The notes: generated from the sequence alone by a model not told the origin. Counted from the stretch's first letter, positions 7,424 to 17,991 are shown. The stretch is DNA of 64,000 bases from an uncultured Flavobacterium sp. (GCF_963422545.1 NZ_OY730245.1:310001-374000); one strand, 5' to 3'. A program made the numbers and translations.

Positions 7424-10400
7424 ATGAATAACAAACCAATTCATTTTCTTAAAAAAACACTTCGTGTACTTCTTTGGTGCGTGGCTTCTATCATTACACT
7501 TTTATTACTCCTTATTATTTTAATTCAGGTTCCGTCTATTCAAAATTATGTAAAGGACAAAGCGATTAACTATTTGCAGGATAAAATAAAAACCAAAGTT
7601 ACCTTAGATCATATTTCGATAAAATTTCCTAAAGATGTAGTTCTCGAAGGTTTCTATTTTGAAGATCAAAAAAGAGATACTTTACTGGCAGGAAAGCGCT
7701 TAGAACTTGATGTCGATTTATTTAAACTTGCAAGCAGCGAATTAGAAATTAATTCGGTTTCACTGGAAAATGTCAAAGCAAATATTTCAAGAAATAAAGA
7801 GGGGAATTTCAATTTCGATTACATCATAAAAGCTTTCGAATCAAAAGAACCAAAAGTTGAAGATCCGGACAGTAAATCTTTTAAAATATCAGTTGTAAAA
7901 GTAAATCTTGACAATGTAAATTTTAATTTTAAAGACGATTTTTCTAAAAATGACATTCAGGTAAAACTCACGCATTTTGATACAAAATTCAATAAATTCG
8001 ACTTAGATAAAATGGATTTCGATCTTCCGAATATTGATTTAAACGGATTAAAAGTAGTTTTGAATCAGGATGTTGTAGAGAAAATTGCCGAAGTTTCGGT
8101 GAAAACCGCTGATACTATTTCGAAAAGAAAAGACTTCAATTTAAAATTAGGCAAAATCCGTTTGTCAAAAATTGATATTGCTTATGATAATAAAGATTCC
8201 AAATTAGATTCCGGTATAAAATTGGGCAATCTTGATTTATCTGTCAATAAAATTGATTTGAATAATCAACTTTTGGATTTCGATACTTTCAAATTAAAGA
8301 ATCTAAAGGGGAATTTACGTTTGGGAGCAAAAGACAAACAAATTCAAATACCAAATTTAGATACAACAGCCATAAAACAAGCAGGTTGGAAAGTGAAATT
8401 GGCCAATGTTAATTTAGAGAATATCGCTTTCAAATTTGATGATATGCAATCGAAACCGCTTTCAAGAGGAATTGATTACAGCCACATGGATTTGGATAAA
8501 TTCAATTTTAAAGCAGAGAAATTGTATTACGGAAACGATACTATTTCTGGAAATATAAAAACGTTAACGGCAAATGATAAAAGCGGATTAGAGATTCAGT
8601 CCTTAAAAACCAATTTTTTTTACGGACCTAAAAATGCTTATTTGAATGATTTATATTTAAAGACTCCGCAAACATTACTTCAGGATAAAGCCAAAGTTTC
8701 TTATTCTTCGATTGCATCAATTTCGAAAGATTTAGGAAATCTTACTTTAGACGCAAATCTAAAGCAATCGAAAATTGGCTTCAAAGATATTTTGCTTTTT
8801 GTTCCGGATTTACAAAAAACAAATCCGTTTAAAAGTAATCCAAATGCAGTTTTATATCTGAACACACGTTTGAGCGGAAAAATAAAAGATTTGTATATTC
8901 CGCAATTCGAAATGAGCGGAATAGGAACGACAAAAATTTCCCTTTCGGGGAAGATAAAAGGATTGCCGGATACTCAAAAAGCGTATTACGATTTAGATAT
9001 TAAAAAACTTTCAAGCACCTCAAAAGATATTTATTCGTTTGTGCCGGCCGGAACAATTCCGAAAAACATTCAATTGCCTTCACAACTTAATTTACGAGGA
9101 AAATTTAAGGGTTCAGTTCAGAACTTTAAAACCAATTTGGCTTTAAACAGCAGCTTCGGAAATGCCAAAATCGATGCATTATTTGATCAGCGTATTAAGA
9201 AAAAAGAGAAATACGACGCTACCGTTTATTTACTGGATTTTGATTTAGGACGATTAATCAAAAATGACTCGATCGGAAAAATTACGCTTAAAGCGAAAGT
9301 AAAAGGCAAAGGTTTAGACCCAAAAACAGCTCAGGCACAATTTGACGGTTTAGTTCAGAAAGCAGTTTTCAATAAATATACCTACAAAGATTTGGCTTTA
9401 AAAGGAAATATCGAAAACGGATCATTTACAGTAAAATCTGGAATGAATGACCCAAATCTAAATTTTAATCTTGTTGCAAGCGGAAATACAAAAGACAAAT
9501 ACCCAACGATTCAATTAAAATTAAACCTTGATATTGCCGATTTAGAAAAGCTGAATCTTCATGCCGGACCAATGAAATTGCGAGGAAATGTCGATGCCGA
9601 TATTGCCAATAGTAATCCTGATTTTCTAAACGGAAAAGTATTTCTTTCAAATATTCAGGTAGTACAAGATGCAGAACCAATTGTCTTGGATTCTGTGCGA
9701 ATAATTGCTTTTGCAGATAATAATCGAAATAATATTAAAATTTCGTCTCAGTTTTTAAAAGCAGAAGTTGACGGAAAATACAAACTCACAACATTAACTG
9801 CGGCAATAAAAAAATCATTGTCGAAATACATTGATTTAAAAAGTCCGAAAGAAAAAGGAGAATCAGACGAACAGCGATTGGCGTTTACATTAACAGTTGA
9901 TAACGACCCAATTCTATTCAAATTGGTTCCGGAATTGACAAGTTTAGAACCCCTAAAAATCACTGGAAAATATAATAATGTAACCGATTCTTTAGAAATA
10001 AAAGGAACGATTCCTAGAATTGTTTACTCAGGTAATACTATTGCAGACGGAAAAATTAGTATCGAAGCCAAAGAAAATGCCTTAGAATATCAAGTTTCTG
10101 TTGCAACAATAGAAAGCAACTCTTTAAAGATTCCGTTTACTAGTTTATCCGGAAAAGCCGAAAATAATATTCTGACTTATGCACTTGAAGTGAAAGATGC
10201 AAAAGACAAACAACAGTATTTTATTGCCGGAGAATTTTGTCCGGAAGATTCAAAAAACATCTTCAAGATTGATGAAGAAAACTTTGTACTGAATTATGAT
10301 AAATGGAATATTGATCCGGAAAATGTTATTGAATTTGGAGCAAAAAGACTTTATATCAATAAATTTTGTTTAGAAAATTCCGGAAACGAACTTAGAGTTC

Positions 10401-12514
10401 AGTCACAAGGAAATAAGGATAATGCTCCCTTGCAGGTTGAATTTGTAAATTTCAAAATTGAGACTATTATGAATATGGTCAAAAAAGATGAAGTCATAAT
10501 GCAAGGATTGATTAACGGAAACGCATTGGTCGAAAATGTAATGACGAAACCCACTTTTACATCAGATTTAAAAATAGATCAATTTGCTTTTAAAGGTGAA
10601 CCAGTTGGAGATATTGCGATAAAAGTTGATAATAAAACTGATAATTTATTGGCGGCAAATGTTACGCTAAGTGGAGAAGGAAATGATGTAAACCTTACGG
10701 GGAATTATAAAATTGATGATGGAAATCTGGATTTTGATTTAGCTTTAAATAAACTCAATATCAAAAGTATTCAGGGTTTCAGCATGGGCAATCTTACCGA
10801 AGGAACAGGATTTTTGACCGGAAATTTTAAAATTACAGGAAATGCTGCTGCACCAAAAGTCAACGGAGAACTGGATTTTAAAGATACCGGGTTTAGAGTA
10901 ACCAAGTTTAATTCTTATTTTAAAACTAAAGATGAAAAAGTAACACTTCAAAATGATGTAATTACATTTGACAGTTTCACTTTTCATGACGAAAATGATA
11001 ACGAATTAACGATAAACGGAACGATTAAATCAGAAGATTATACCAATTTTGATTTTGGTTTAACCGTTGTTGCAGACGATTTTAGAGCAATACATTCTAA
11101 AGAAAAAGACAATGATTTGTTTTATGGAGATTTGATTTTAGATACAAAATTAAATATCAAAGGAACACTTGCGAATCCTGTTGTTGGCGGAAATATCAAA
11201 ATAAATAAAGAAACTAAATTTACAGTTGTTTTGCCTCAGTCAGATCCTTCAATTGCAGATCGGGAAGGAATTGTAGAGTTTGTTGATGAAGATAGTCAGT
11301 ATCTGAAACAAACCGCAGTGATGGAGCAAAAACTAAATCAATCGAAGTTAATTGGAATGGATGTGAGTGTTGCCATTTCTATTGATAAAGAAGCAGAACT
11401 TACTCTGGTTATCGACAAAGGAAATGGCGATTATTTGAATCTGAAAGGTGAGGCTGAGCTTATAGGCGGTATTGATCCTTCCGGAAAAACAACTTTAACG
11501 GGTAAATACGAATTTTCGGGTGGGGCATACGAGATGAATTTCAATATGATCCGACGAAAATTCGACATTCAAAAAGGAAGTTCGATCACCTGGAACGGAG
11601 AGCCAACAATGGCTACTTTGAATATTACAGCGATTTATAGAGTAAATACAGCACCAATTGATTTACTTGGAAATCAGTTAGGGACATTGAGCCCAACAGA
11701 AAAAAACACATACAAACAGAAAATTCCGTTTCAGACTCATTTGAAAATGAAAGGGGAACTATTGAAACCTGAAATCACTTTTGATATTGTGCTTCCTGAA
11801 GGTAATTATGGAGTTTCGTCAGATGTTGTAGATAAATCCCGATCAAAACTGGAACAATTGCGACAAGAACCAGCCGAATTAAACAAACAGGTTTTTGCCC
11901 TTTTATTATTAAATAGATTTATAGGCGAGAATCCGTTTGCGAGTGAAAGCGGCGGAACAAGCGCAGAATCTTTGGCAAGACAAAGTGTGAGTAAAATATT
12001 GTCACAGCAATTAAACGAACTTGCCGGAGAATTAATTTCTGGAGTTCAGTTAGAATTTGATCTCGAATCTACAGACAATTATACTTCAGGAACCAAAGAA
12101 AACAGAACCGATCTGAATGTTGGAGTTTCTAAAAAACTATTAAACGACAGGTTAAAAGTTACCGTAGGAAGCAGTTTCGCTGTCGAAGGTCAGGAACGTG
12201 CCAACGAACAAAGTACCAATATTGCAGGTGACGTAGCACTAGATTATCAATTGACAAAAGACGGCCGATATATGGTTCGTGCCTATAGAAAAAATGAATA
12301 TCAGGTTGCAGTTGAAGGGCAGGTTGTTGAAACGGGCGTTGCTTTTATTATTACGATGAGTTACAATAAATTCAGAGAGCTTTTTCATCGCAGTGCAGCA
12401 GAAAGAGAAATGATCAGAGAAGAAAAATTACGCAAGGAAAAAGAAAAACAGAAAAAGCAGGAAGACAAGGAAAAAGAGGAAAATCAAATTGAAGGAGATG
12501 AGCAAAAAACATAG
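7424..12514 (+). CDS. tamB: TamB-like translocation and assembly module protein
   Basis: 1696-residue inner-membrane-anchored periplasmic protein of the AsmA/TamB superfamily, which spans the periplasm and helps deliver proteins or lipids to the outer membrane. One N-terminal transmembrane segment lies at about residues 12-35. Over a thousand residues of beta-rich repeats with alternating hydrophobic residues follow, then the TamB (DUF490) C-terminal domain at about residues 1200-1600. The C-terminus is a highly charged Lys/Glu tail. It is longer than E. coli TamB (~1260), as usual in Bacteroidota. Its 3' end overlaps the start of the TamA-like partner gene, so the two are translationally coupled and presumably act together. 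Confidence 0.92.
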   Translation: MNNKPIHFLKKTLRVLLWCVASIITLLLLLIILIQVPSIQNYVKDKAINYLQDKIKTKVTLDHISIKFPKDVVLEGFYFEDQKRDTLLAGKRLELDVDLFKLASSELEINSVSLENVKANISRNKEGNFNFDYIIKAFESKEPKVEDPDSKSFKISVVKVNLDNVNFNFKDDFSKNDIQVKLTHFDTKFNKFDLDKMDFDLPNIDLNGLKVVLNQDVVEKIAEVSVKTADTISKRKDFNLKLGKIRLSKIDIAYDNKDSKLDSGIKLGNLDLSVNKIDLNNQLLDFDTFKLKNLKGNLRLGAKDKQIQIPNLDTTAIKQAGWKVKLANVNLENIAFKFDDMQSKPLSRGIDYSHMDLDKFNFKAEKLYYGNDTISGNIKTLTANDKSGLEIQSLKTNFFYGPKNAYLNDLYLKTPQTLLQDKAKVSYSSIASISKDLGNLTLDANLKQSKIGFKDILLFVPDLQKTNPFKSNPNAVLYLNTRLSGKIKDLYIPQFEMSGIGTTKISLSGKIKGLPDTQKAYYDLDIKKLSSTSKDIYSFVPAGTIPKNIQLPSQLNLRGKFKGSVQNFKTNLALNSSFGNAKIDALFDQRIKKKEKYDATVYLLDFDLGRLIKNDSIGKITLKAKVKGKGLDPKTAQAQFDGLVQKAVFNKYTYKDLALKGNIENGSFTVKSGMNDPNLNFNLVASGNTKDKYPTIQLKLNLDIADLEKLNLHAGPMKLRGNVDADIANSNPDFLNGKVFLSNIQVVQDAEPIVLDSVRIIAFADNNRNNIKISSQFLKAEVDGKYKLTTLTAAIKKSLSKYIDLKSPKEKGESDEQRLAFTLTVDNDPILFKLVPELTSLEPLKITGKYNNVTDSLEIKGTIPRIVYSGNTIADGKISIEAKENALEYQVSVATIESNSLKIPFTSLSGKAENNILTYALEVKDAKDKQQYFIAGEFCPEDSKNIFKIDEENFVLNYDKWNIDPENVIEFGAKRLYINKFCLENSGNELRVQSQGNKDNAPLQVEFVNFKIETIMNMVKKDEVIMQGLINGNALVENVMTKPTFTSDLKIDQFAFKGEPVGDIAIKVDNKTDNLLAANVTLSGEGNDVNLTGNYKIDDGNLDFDLALNKLNIKSIQGFSMGNLTEGTGFLTGNFKITGNAAAPKVNGELDFKDTGFRVTKFNSYFKTKDEKVTLQNDVITFDSFTFHDENDNELTINGTIKSEDYTNFDFGLTVVADDFRAIHSKEKDNDLFYGDLILDTKLNIKGTLANPVVGGNIKINKETKFTVVLPQSDPSIADREGIVEFVDEDSQYLKQTAVMEQKLNQSKLIGMDVSVAISIDKEAELTLVIDKGNGDYLNLKGEAELIGGIDPSGKTTLTGKYEFSGGAYEMNFNMIRRKFDIQKGSSITWNGEPTMATLNITAIYRVNTAPIDLLGNQLGTLSPTEKNTYKQKIPFQTHLKMKGELLKPEITFDIVLPEGNYGVSSDVVDKSRSKLEQLRQEPAELNKQVFALLLLNRFIGENPFASESGGTSAESLARQSVSKILSQQLNELAGELISGVQLEFDLESTDNYTSGTKENRTDLNVGVSKKLLNDRLKVTVGSSFAVEGQERANEQSTNIAGDVALDYQLTKDGRYMVRAYRKNEYQVAVEGQVVETGVAFIITMSYNKFRELFHRSAAEREMIREEKLRKEKEKQKKQEDKEKEENQIEGDEQKT

Positions 12515-14816
12515 CAATATAAAGACAATATATTTCAGATATTTTATTGCGCTATCCTTATTTTTTGTTTTTGGATGCAGCAATACAAAATATCTGCCTG
12601 ACGGAGAATTGCTTTACACAGGAGGTTCTGTGACCGTAAAGGACACTATTATAAAAAAGAAAGAACGAAAAGAATTAGAGAGTGAACTTGAAGATTTACT
12701 ACGTCCAAAACCCAATAAACAATTCCTGGGATTACGCCCTAAATTATGGTTTTATAATATGGCCGGCGAACCAAAAAAACAAAAAGGGATTCGATATTGG
12801 CTGCGAAATAAAGTAGGCGAACCACCGGTACTGTTTAGTAAAGTCGATTTAGATTATAATGCTTCAGTTCTCAGAAATTTTATCGAAAATCGCGGTTATT
12901 TTAAAACCGGAGTAAGTGCAGATTCAACTGTTAGTAATAAAAGAGTTACAGCAGAATATACAGTTGTACCCAAAAAACGGTATACAATTAAAAGTGTGAC
13001 TTTTCCGGATGATTCCTTGGCAATGTCAAGAATAATTGGACGTTCAAGCCGAAGAAGTTTATTAAAAGTTGGTAAACCTTATGATTTGGATGTTATAAAA
13101 GCTGAACGAGAACGTATAGATGCGAGACTTAAAGAAAAAGGATATTATTATTTTAATCCGGATTATATTTTAGCGCAAGTAGACAGTAGCAAAGGCGATC
13201 ATGAAGTAAAAATCAGACTGGTAATAAAAGCCGATACGCCGCCAAAAGCGCTTACATCTTATAAGATTAATAAAATTGTAGTGTATCCAAATTTTGTAAT
13301 TTCTAAAGACAGCGTTAAATACAAACCTGAAGATGTTGTTTATTATAAAGATTTCACGATTATAGATACAGCAAATACGTTTAAACCACGAGTTTTTGAC
13401 AGAGCAATTTATTTCAAAAAAGGAGATTTATACAATAGGAAAGATCATAATCTAACACTGAATCGTTTTGTGAATTTGGGAACTTTTAGCTTTGTAAAAA
13501 ACGAATTTAAACCTTCAGACAGTTTACCAAATACTTTAGATTCGTATTATTATCTAACACTTTTGCCAAAGAAATTTATAAGGGTTGAGGTTCTGGGAAA
13601 AACAAATTCAGCCAGTTATACCGGTACAGAAGTTAACGTAAACTGGAATAATAGAAACTTATTTCGAGGTGCCGAATTATTAACGGTTTCTGTTTTTGGC
13701 GGTGCCGATTTTCAACTTTCAGGAGCTAATAATGGAAAAAATATCTATAAACTTGGAACAGAAACCAGTTTGACGTGGCCAAGATTTATTGTTCCGTTTT
13801 TTCATGTTGAAGGTTCAAACGAATTTGTTCCAAGAACCAAAGCAACCTTACGATACGAATATCAAAACAGAACACAATTGTATGCCTTAAATTCATTTAA
13901 AACCTCGTTTGGTTATTTATGGAAAGAAAACCTTCGAAAAGAACATCAGTTAAACATAATTGATGTTACGTATGTGAGTCCAAGTCATGTTACGGAAGAA
14001 TATTTAGCAGACATTGAAGAAGATAAATCTTTAGGAAAAGTAATCGAAAAACAATTGATTTTTGGCCCAACTTATACATTTACATACACCAATACAATGC
14101 AGAGGCGTAGAAAAAATACATTCTATTTTAGTGGTGATGTAGATTTGGCGGGAAATATAACAGGTCTGGTTACCGGAGCAAATGTCAAAAAAAATAATGA
14201 AATCAAGATATTAGATGTTCCATTTAGTCAATATGTGAAACTAAGAGGTGATTTTAGGCATTATTTAAGACTTGGAAAAGAGAGCCAACTGGCAAGCAGA
14301 ATTATTGTAGGCGCGGGACTTCCGTACGGAAATTCAAGTGCATTGCCAACATCAAAACAATTTGTGGTAGGAGGAACGAACAGTATTCGAGCCTTTAGAG
14401 CCAGATCACTCGGGCCTGGAAGTTATGTTAATACTGTAACAGATAATTCGTTTTTACCAGATCAATCAGGAGATTTAAAGCTGGAATTTAGTACTGAATA
14501 TAGAGCAAAACTCTTTAGTATTGTTCGTGGAGCTTTATTTATTGATGCAGGAAATGTTTGGCTTTTAAATCCCGATCCCGATAAACCGGGAGGAGAAATT
14601 ACCAAAGATTTTATGAAAGAGATAGCGATAGGAGCAGGCGCCGGATTGCGTTTTGATTTGTCTTTCCTGATTTTAAGAACCGACTTGGCATTTCCGTTAC
14701 GAAAACCCTATTTGCCCGAAGGCGAAAGATGGGTAATTAAAGATATTGATTTTGGAAGCGGTCCGTGGCGAAAAGACAATCTGATATTGAATATCGCAAT
14801 TGGCTATCCATTTTAG
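12498..14816 (+). CDS. tamL: Translocation and assembly module lipoprotein TamL (BamA/TamA family)
   Basis: About 772-residue Omp85-family outer-membrane protein that carries a lipoprotein signal (lipobox VFGC near residue 26), the feature separating TamL of Bacteroidota from TamA. POTRA-like modules occupy roughly residues 100-400 and a 16-strand barrel the rest, ending in an aromatic residue (GYPF). A VGGTNSIRAFRARSLGPG segment corresponds to the conserved (V/I)RG(F/Y) lid motif region of Omp85 proteins. The start is ambiguous: TTG at 12489 or ATG at 12498. I choose the ATG; both overlap the tamB stop by 17 or more bases. It is partnered with TamB. Confidence 0.92.
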   Translation: MSKKHSNIKTIYFRYFIALSLFFVFGCSNTKYLPDGELLYTGGSVTVKDTIIKKKERKELESELEDLLRPKPNKQFLGLRPKLWFYNMAGEPKKQKGIRYWLRNKVGEPPVLFSKVDLDYNASVLRNFIENRGYFKTGVSADSTVSNKRVTAEYTVVPKKRYTIKSVTFPDDSLAMSRIIGRSSRRSLLKVGKPYDLDVIKAERERIDARLKEKGYYYFNPDYILAQVDSSKGDHEVKIRLVIKADTPPKALTSYKINKIVVYPNFVISKDSVKYKPEDVVYYKDFTIIDTANTFKPRVFDRAIYFKKGDLYNRKDHNLTLNRFVNLGTFSFVKNEFKPSDSLPNTLDSYYYLTLLPKKFIRVEVLGKTNSASYTGTEVNVNWNNRNLFRGAELLTVSVFGGADFQLSGANNGKNIYKLGTETSLTWPRFIVPFFHVEGSNEFVPRTKATLRYEYQNRTQLYALNSFKTSFGYLWKENLRKEHQLNIIDVTYVSPSHVTEEYLADIEEDKSLGKVIEKQLIFGPTYTFTYTNTMQRRRKNTFYFSGDVDLAGNITGLVTGANVKKNNEIKILDVPFSQYVKLRGDFRHYLRLGKESQLASRIIVGAGLPYGNSSALPTSKQFVVGGTNSIRAFRARSLGPGSYVNTVTDNSFLPDQSGDLKLEFSTEYRAKLFSIVRGALFIDAGNVWLLNPDPDKPGGEITKDFMKEIAIGAGAGLRFDLSFLILRTDLAFPLRKPYLPEGERWVIKDIDFGSGPWRKDNLILNIAIGYPF

Positions 14817-14837
14817 TTTTTTTCTAAGATTTTTTTT

Positions 14838-14962
14838 GCCACGAATTTCACGAATTTACACTAATATATACTTTGCGCATAATATTCAATTTCACAAATT
14901 AAAATTCGTAAAATTAAAATTAAAGATCACTAACATTAGTGCAAATTCGTGAAATTCGTGGC
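14838..14962. repeat. Inverted repeat pair of the gccacgaattt family
   Basis: The left arm at 14838-14865 and right arm at 14935-14962 are reverse complements over 28 bases with one mismatch. About 69 AT-rich bases separate them. The same arm family recurs at 23170-23260. It may form a long stem after tamL, but there is no clear T-tract. Confidence 0.75.
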
Positions 14963-15034
14963 GGAAAAAAATCGCAGCAGAAAACTTTTAACCTCTTGAA
15001 AAAAAGAAGTAAATTGGTCTAATAAAATAATGGA

Positions 15035-15664
15035 ATGCAAAATTTAATAAAAAGAATTATAGTTTTAGGTTCAGTCGTACTTTTGGTCGTTTTGGCTTTC
15101 AAATATTGTCAATTCAAAAAAGACGATGATTCTACCATCGATTACAACACCAATTTAATTCAGCAGCAAATTCTGAATGTTGGAAAATTGGTTGTTACCG
15201 AAGGTCATTTTTCAGAAGTGATAACCTATAAAAATCAAGAGAAATATTTGATGGATATGATTTCTTTTGAGAAGAAAGCGCTTGTTGTGATAAATGCAAA
15301 TGTTACCGTTGCTTACGACTTACATAAAATGAAATACGATATCGACGAAAAAAACAAAACCATCACCATTCTTAATATACCAAAAGAAGAAATCACAATC
15401 AATCCTGATATTCAGTTTTATGATGTAGAACAAAGTAAACTGAATCCGTTTACGGGAGACGATTACAATAAAATCAACAAATCTGTAAAAGCAAATCTGG
15501 CTAAGAAAATCGAAAAATCTACTTTAAAAACCAACGCTCAAAACAGATTAATCAGTGAATTGTCTAAGATTTTAATCCTGACAAATTCAATGGGTTGGAA
15601 ATTGCAATATGACGGAAAAACAATTGAGACTGATAAGGATTTTAATCAGGATTTGAAATTGTAA
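15035..15664 (+). CDS. DUF4230 domain-containing protein
   Basis: 209-residue protein with one N-terminal membrane anchor (about residues 7-24) followed by the DUF4230 domain over most of the rest. The domain is recognisable from segments such as LVVTEGHFSEVITYKNQEK and the conserved KALVVINANVTVAYDL region. The topology suggests a membrane-tethered domain outside the inner membrane; the function of DUF4230 is unknown. It is a monocistronic-looking gene between two repeat-filled spacers. The spacer after it (15665-15951) holds short extragenic repeats only. Confidence 0.85.
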   Translation: MQNLIKRIIVLGSVVLLVVLAFKYCQFKKDDDSTIDYNTNLIQQQILNVGKLVVTEGHFSEVITYKNQEKYLMDMISFEKKALVVINANVTVAYDLHKMKYDIDEKNKTITILNIPKEEITINPDIQFYDVEQSKLNPFTGDDYNKINKSVKANLAKKIEKSTLKTNAQNRLISELSKILILTNSMGWKLQYDGKTIETDKDFNQDLKL

Positions 15665-15720
15665 TCTGAGGTTCAAAGGTTCAGAGTTGCAAAGGTTCAA
15701 AGTTTTTCACAATCTTGTCA

Positions 15721-15797
15721 TTGCGAGGAACGAAGCAACCTCACTAACAAAAATTACTAATTGAATTCAGCAAATGTGATTGCTTCGTTCCTCGCAA
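15721..15797. repeat. Inverted repeat of the gcgaggaacgaagcaa family
   Basis: Perfect 18-base arms at 15721-15738 and 15780-15797, 41 bases apart. A longer version of the same arms occurs at 35260-35345. Degenerate pieces (ctcgttcctcg) follow at about 15832. No coding sequence is seen here. Confidence 0.75.
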
Positions 15798-15951
15798 AGA
15801 CCAATCTTTGTCGAGCTTCTCGCGAAGATTTCTCGTTCCTCGAAATGACATAAAATGAGGAAAAAACTTTGTGATTTTGTGAGATTAAAAAATCTGCATT
15901 CATCAGCTTAAATCTGCAAAATCTGCGTGAAATAAAAAAAAACTTTGCGTC

Positions 15952-17718
15952 TTAGTGACTTTGTGGCAAAGAACTATCAAAAATCAAATCCAATCCGCCA
16001 GCAATTAAATGTGCCACTTCCGGACGTTTAATCTTCAATTGATCCAAATAGACCAAAACTTCCTGTAAAAGTTGATCTTCATTTGAATTCTTTAAAAGTT
16101 CTGCAATTTCAACAGAAAGTAACCAATCGTTAGAATGATTTTCTTTTAGTTTATGAAAGACTGATTTTAGTTCAGATTTAGAATCTTTATTTTCTCTAAT
16201 CATTCGAACCGTTTGATAAAGTACTTCCAGATCATCGCGTTCATCAGAATGTTTAGCTTTAATCGTTTTACTTGATGGAACAATATTTATCAGGTCAAAA
16301 CTATTCACATCGGCTGGACCGGAAAAAGCAGAAACCACTTTTTTGCCAATAGCCATATCATAATTTCCCCATTCTGGTTGAAACAAAATTGTTTCGCCAT
16401 GAGTTACAGTACAATTTCTAAAACTAATCAGGATAATTTCTCCGTGTAAGTTTCTTGAACCCGTAATAATTTCACCTTCAACAATAATATTACCTTCAAA
16501 CTCCAGTTTTACAGTTTCATTTTCAACAATGCTGTAAGCCTGTAAATCCTTCGGACTCATATCTTCAATCGCTAAATTGAATCCTTTCAGTTTTCCAATC
16601 GGACTTCCAAATCCATGCGGATGCGTTAAAGTTCCGTGTCCAACCAATTCTTTTTCGCGATACGATAAAGCCGTTTTTCCGGTTGTCTGAATGTAAACAG
16701 GTTTTCCTTCGTCTTCAATTACATTAGTAAAAACTCCCGAAATTTGTAAACCCGTACTCAATTCAATTGTTCCTAAAGCATTCGAATTAATTAGTTTCTG
16801 AATTCCTGAAAGACCTCCGGTTCGTAAAGCCATTTTATGAGCAAATTCCTCTAGAATCAAACTCAAATAAGAGAAATTTGGAGTAACATAAAGTTGAGGT
16901 TGCAGCTTTGTAATATCAAAATTTTGATTCGCAGCCGAAATATCATAAGGTATTTTCTTCACATTATCCGTCATACACCAAGCACTTTCACCAATAGACG
17001 AAAGTAATCCGGCGCCATATATTTTTGGGTTTTCAACCGTTCCAATCAAGCCATATTCAACCGTCCACCAATGCAGATTTCGAATTTGGGCCATTTCAGA
17101 TAATTCTCCCATATTATTTTGCAAATCAGCAACTGCTTTTTCGGCCTCGTCTATTTTTTCCTGCGGAGTATCTTCGGCTTCTTTCAAAATCGAAAGCAAT
17201 CGAATCGCCTCATACATCTGATAATCTTTATGTGATGAAATAGCTTTACAGCCAATTTCTCCAAAACGACGCAAGTATTCAGCATACTCAGGATTTGCAA
17301 TAATAGGAGCGTGGCCGGCACCTTCGTGAATAATATCCGGTGCGGGAGTATATTCTATATGTTCTAATTGTCTGATGTCTGATGCAATAACCAAAACATT
17401 ATAAGCCTGAAATTCCATGAAAGCATTTGGCGGAATAAATCCGTCAACCGCAACCGCAGCCCAGCCAATTTCGGTCAGAATTCGGTTCATTCCGTACATA
17501 CTCGGAATAGAATCTATTTCGATTCCCGTTTTTCGTAAACCATCTAAATAAGAGCTATGAGCAACTTTTGATAAGTAATCTACATTTTTACGCATTACAT
17601 AACGCCAAACTGCCTGATTAATTGGCGTATAATCGCTATAATCTTGAGGTTTAATAAATTGCTTTAAATGTTTAGGCAATCGCTCTAATAACGGGTTTAT
17701 TTCAATACTTGCATTCAT
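15952..17718 (-). CDS. Biopterin-dependent aromatic amino acid hydroxylase (phenylalanine 4-monooxygenase-like)
   Basis: 588-residue non-haem iron enzyme expected to hydroxylate Phe to Tyr using tetrahydropterin and O2 in the cytoplasm. The iron site is intact: HEGAGH at residues 131-136 gives two His ligands and E221 in WTVEYGL gives the third. Catalytic-domain motifs such as the FGEIG and GIQKL regions are present. The catalytic homology is confined to roughly the first 300 residues. The remaining ~280 residues form an extension (Gly/Thr-rich, then charged helical) that classical bacterial PAHs of ~260-300 residues lack; comparable long forms occur in Bacteroidota. No recognisable pathway partner is adjacent. 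Substrate preference (Phe versus Tyr/Trp) cannot be set from sequence alone. Confidence 0.9.
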   Translation of the reverse strand: MNASIEINPLLERLPKHLKQFIKPQDYSDYTPINQAVWRYVMRKNVDYLSKVAHSSYLDGLRKTGIEIDSIPSMYGMNRILTEIGWAAVAVDGFIPPNAFMEFQAYNVLVIASDIRQLEHIEYTPAPDIIHEGAGHAPIIANPEYAEYLRRFGEIGCKAISSHKDYQMYEAIRLLSILKEAEDTPQEKIDEAEKAVADLQNNMGELSEMAQIRNLHWWTVEYGLIGTVENPKIYGAGLLSSIGESAWCMTDNVKKIPYDISAANQNFDITKLQPQLYVTPNFSYLSLILEEFAHKMALRTGGLSGIQKLINSNALGTIELSTGLQISGVFTNVIEDEGKPVYIQTTGKTALSYREKELVGHGTLTHPHGFGSPIGKLKGFNLAIEDMSPKDLQAYSIVENETVKLEFEGNIIVEGEIITGSRNLHGEIILISFRNCTVTHGETILFQPEWGNYDMAIGKKVVSAFSGPADVNSFDLINIVPSSKTIKAKHSDERDDLEVLYQTVRMIRENKDSKSELKSVFHKLKENHSNDWLLSVEIAELLKNSNEDQLLQEVLVYLDQLKIKRPEVAHLIAGGLDLIFDSSLPQSH

Positions 17719-17857
17719 TTCGAAAACGTTGTAGATTAGAATGTAAAATTACGAATTTAAGACGCTATTTTTTGCTATTCATCACAAAATTTTTATGCGA
17801 AAGTGATTTTTATTGCAGTTTCGTTAGATATTTGCTTGTGGTTTATTTTGGTTTTTA

Positions 17858-17936
17858 GGAGCTATTTCCTGCTATTCGCTTGTATCTTTTTCTGTCTAAA
17901 AAGCCAGAAAAAGGATACCGCTTCTATCAGGGCTAG
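17858..17936. repeat. Structured hairpin repeat, copy 1
   Basis: Outer arms CCTGCTA (17868-17874) and TATCAGG (17925-17931) pair. Inner arms CTTTTTCTG (17886-17894) and CAGAAAAAG (17905-17913) form a 9-bp stem, extended by GTATC/GATAC. Related copies with different but equally complementary arms are at 35141-35214 and 59574-59707. The rest of 17719-17991 is AT-rich with no gene I would call. Confidence 0.65.
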
Positions 17937-17991
17937 GGCTTCAGTTTTCAAAAGAACTACTTTTTTTAATTATAGAAATAAAAGTTATTCT

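Noticed and set aside
12491..12497. GAAGGAG as a Shine-Dalgarno for tamL
   Set aside because: It directly abuts the ATG at 12498 with no spacer, so it cannot position that start, and it overlaps the TTG alternative.
14816..15035. Possible riboswitch or long stem-loop RNA after tamL
   Set aside because: The inverted arms are a dispersed repeat found elsewhere in unrelated contexts, and no riboswitch motif is visible.
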